The position numbers and the translations under genes were made by a program. The notes under the pieces were generated by a model. The model was not told the origin of the DNA, ran no database searches, and saw only the letters and a program-made list of their open reading frames with translations. This document shows positions 4,698 through 5,087 of a stretch of DNA of 5,087 bases, piece by piece. Origin of the DNA: Veillonellaceae bacterium UBA5809 (GTDB lineage: Bacteria > Bacillota > Negativicutes > Veillonellales > Dialisteraceae); contig DIDD01000065.1 in assembly GCA_002417965.1 (NCBI GenBank), positions 1 through 5,087 of the forward strand. The letters run 5' to 3'. Every line of letters begins with the position of its first letter. The first letter of the stretch is position 1.

Positions 4698-5087
4698 ATG
4701 AATCATCCAGTGACAGTTGCTATGGCTATTTATAAACCTCAAATGTATTGGCTTCGGGAAGAATTGATTTCTTTGCATAGGCAGACATTTCAGAATTTTG
4801 AATTAGCAGTTTGGAATGATGATCCTGACGATGATTATGACTATGTCTCTTTTTTTTGTAAGAATTTACCTAATATACAGTGTCGATTTTTCCATGGAGA
4901 AATTAATTTAGGTTCTACTGGTGCTTTTGCACAGTTGACACAGAGAATCGGTACAAATTATATTGCATATTGTGATCAGGATGATATATGGGAGCCTGAT
5001 AAACTGCAGTTACTTTATGATTACATGTGTGATAACACAGTGAATATGGTCTGCAGTGATATGTATGTAATTGACCAAAAATCTCAT
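4698..5087 (+). CDS. family 2 glycosyltransferase, 3' end beyond the window
   Basis: The first 130 codons of an inverting GT-A glycosyltransferase; the frame is open at the window end, so the gene is cut by the window, not broken. The N-terminal strand VTVAMAIYKP (5-14) leads into the family's LREELISLHRQTFQNFEL (19-36) and the nucleotide-binding acidic strand WNDD (39-42). GSTGAFAQLTQ (72-82) is the usual helix before the metal site, and DQDDIWEPDKL (93-103) contains the DxD motif that holds the metal and UDP- or dTDP-sugar. The DQDDIW form is common in rhamnosyltransferase-like family 2 enzymes, but that does not fix the sugar. GAGGAGA (4686-4692) precedes ATG 4698 by five bases, a strong ribosome binding site. 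It sits 23 bases after the family 4 gene in the same AT-rich region, surely the same operon. Confidence 0.9.
   Translation, partial: MNHPVTVAMAIYKPQMYWLREELISLHRQTFQNFELAVWNDDPDDDYDYVSFFCKNLPNIQCRFFHGEINLGSTGAFAQLTQRIGTNYIAYCDQDDIWEPDKLQLLYDYMCDNTVNMVCSDMYVIDQKSH

Noticed and set aside
1..5087. CRISPR arrays, tRNA or rRNA genes, insertion sequences, and phage attachment sites.
   Set aside because: No regularly spaced repeats, tRNA-like cloverleaf, transposase motifs or terminal inverted repeats were seen on either strand.

Overview
The window looks like a Gram-negative member of the Firmicutes (class Negativicutes, in the broad neighbourhood of Megasphaera, Dialister or Veillonella). This is an inference from three things: strong AGGAGG-type ribosome binding sites and textbook -35/-10 promoters, a gene for a periplasmic Skp/OmpH-type outer-membrane chaperone that only makes sense in a cell with an outer membrane, and a moderate GC content. 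No 16S or other phylogenetic marker is present, so the genus is not determined.

Left part (1-1704). A good promoter (TTGATT, 17 nt, TATAAT) reads into a well-formed cobalamin (B12) riboswitch, followed by an apparent antiterminator/terminator switch ending in a T-run at 347. The first gene after it is not a B12 gene but a Skp/OmpH-family periplasmic chaperone. Then come a 66-codon unrecognised ORF and a 155-aa YbjN-like protein. No convincing promoter is seen between the riboswitch and the YbjN-like gene, so all three may form one riboswitch-controlled transcript. It would close at a very strong 15-bp terminator at 1657-1704, although a weak AT-rich terminator-like hairpin interrupts it at 1122-1145.

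Middle (1705-2026). This gene-poor stretch of about 320 bases holds one strong sigma70-like promoter (1765-1793), a weaker extended -10 candidate (1959-1967) and a 58-codon open frame without a ribosome binding site. It is probably the leader of the next operon.

Right part (2027-5087). A surface-polysaccharide locus begins here: a WbaP-type polyprenyl-phosphate hexose-1-phosphate transferase (initiates the glycan on the lipid carrier), a family-4 glycosyltransferase, and the first 130 codons of a family-2 glycosyltransferase cut by the window end. These would load the first sugar on undecaprenyl phosphate and then extend the repeat unit of an O-antigen, capsule or exopolysaccharide. Base composition falls abruptly just after the WbaP gene (one 60-base line inside it is 55% GC, one line inside the next gene 33%), as expected where a conserved initiating enzyme meets a horizontally exchanged glycosyltransferase cassette.

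The most interesting observation is the cobalamin riboswitch placed directly ahead of an outer-membrane-protein chaperone with no B12 gene in the following 5 kb.
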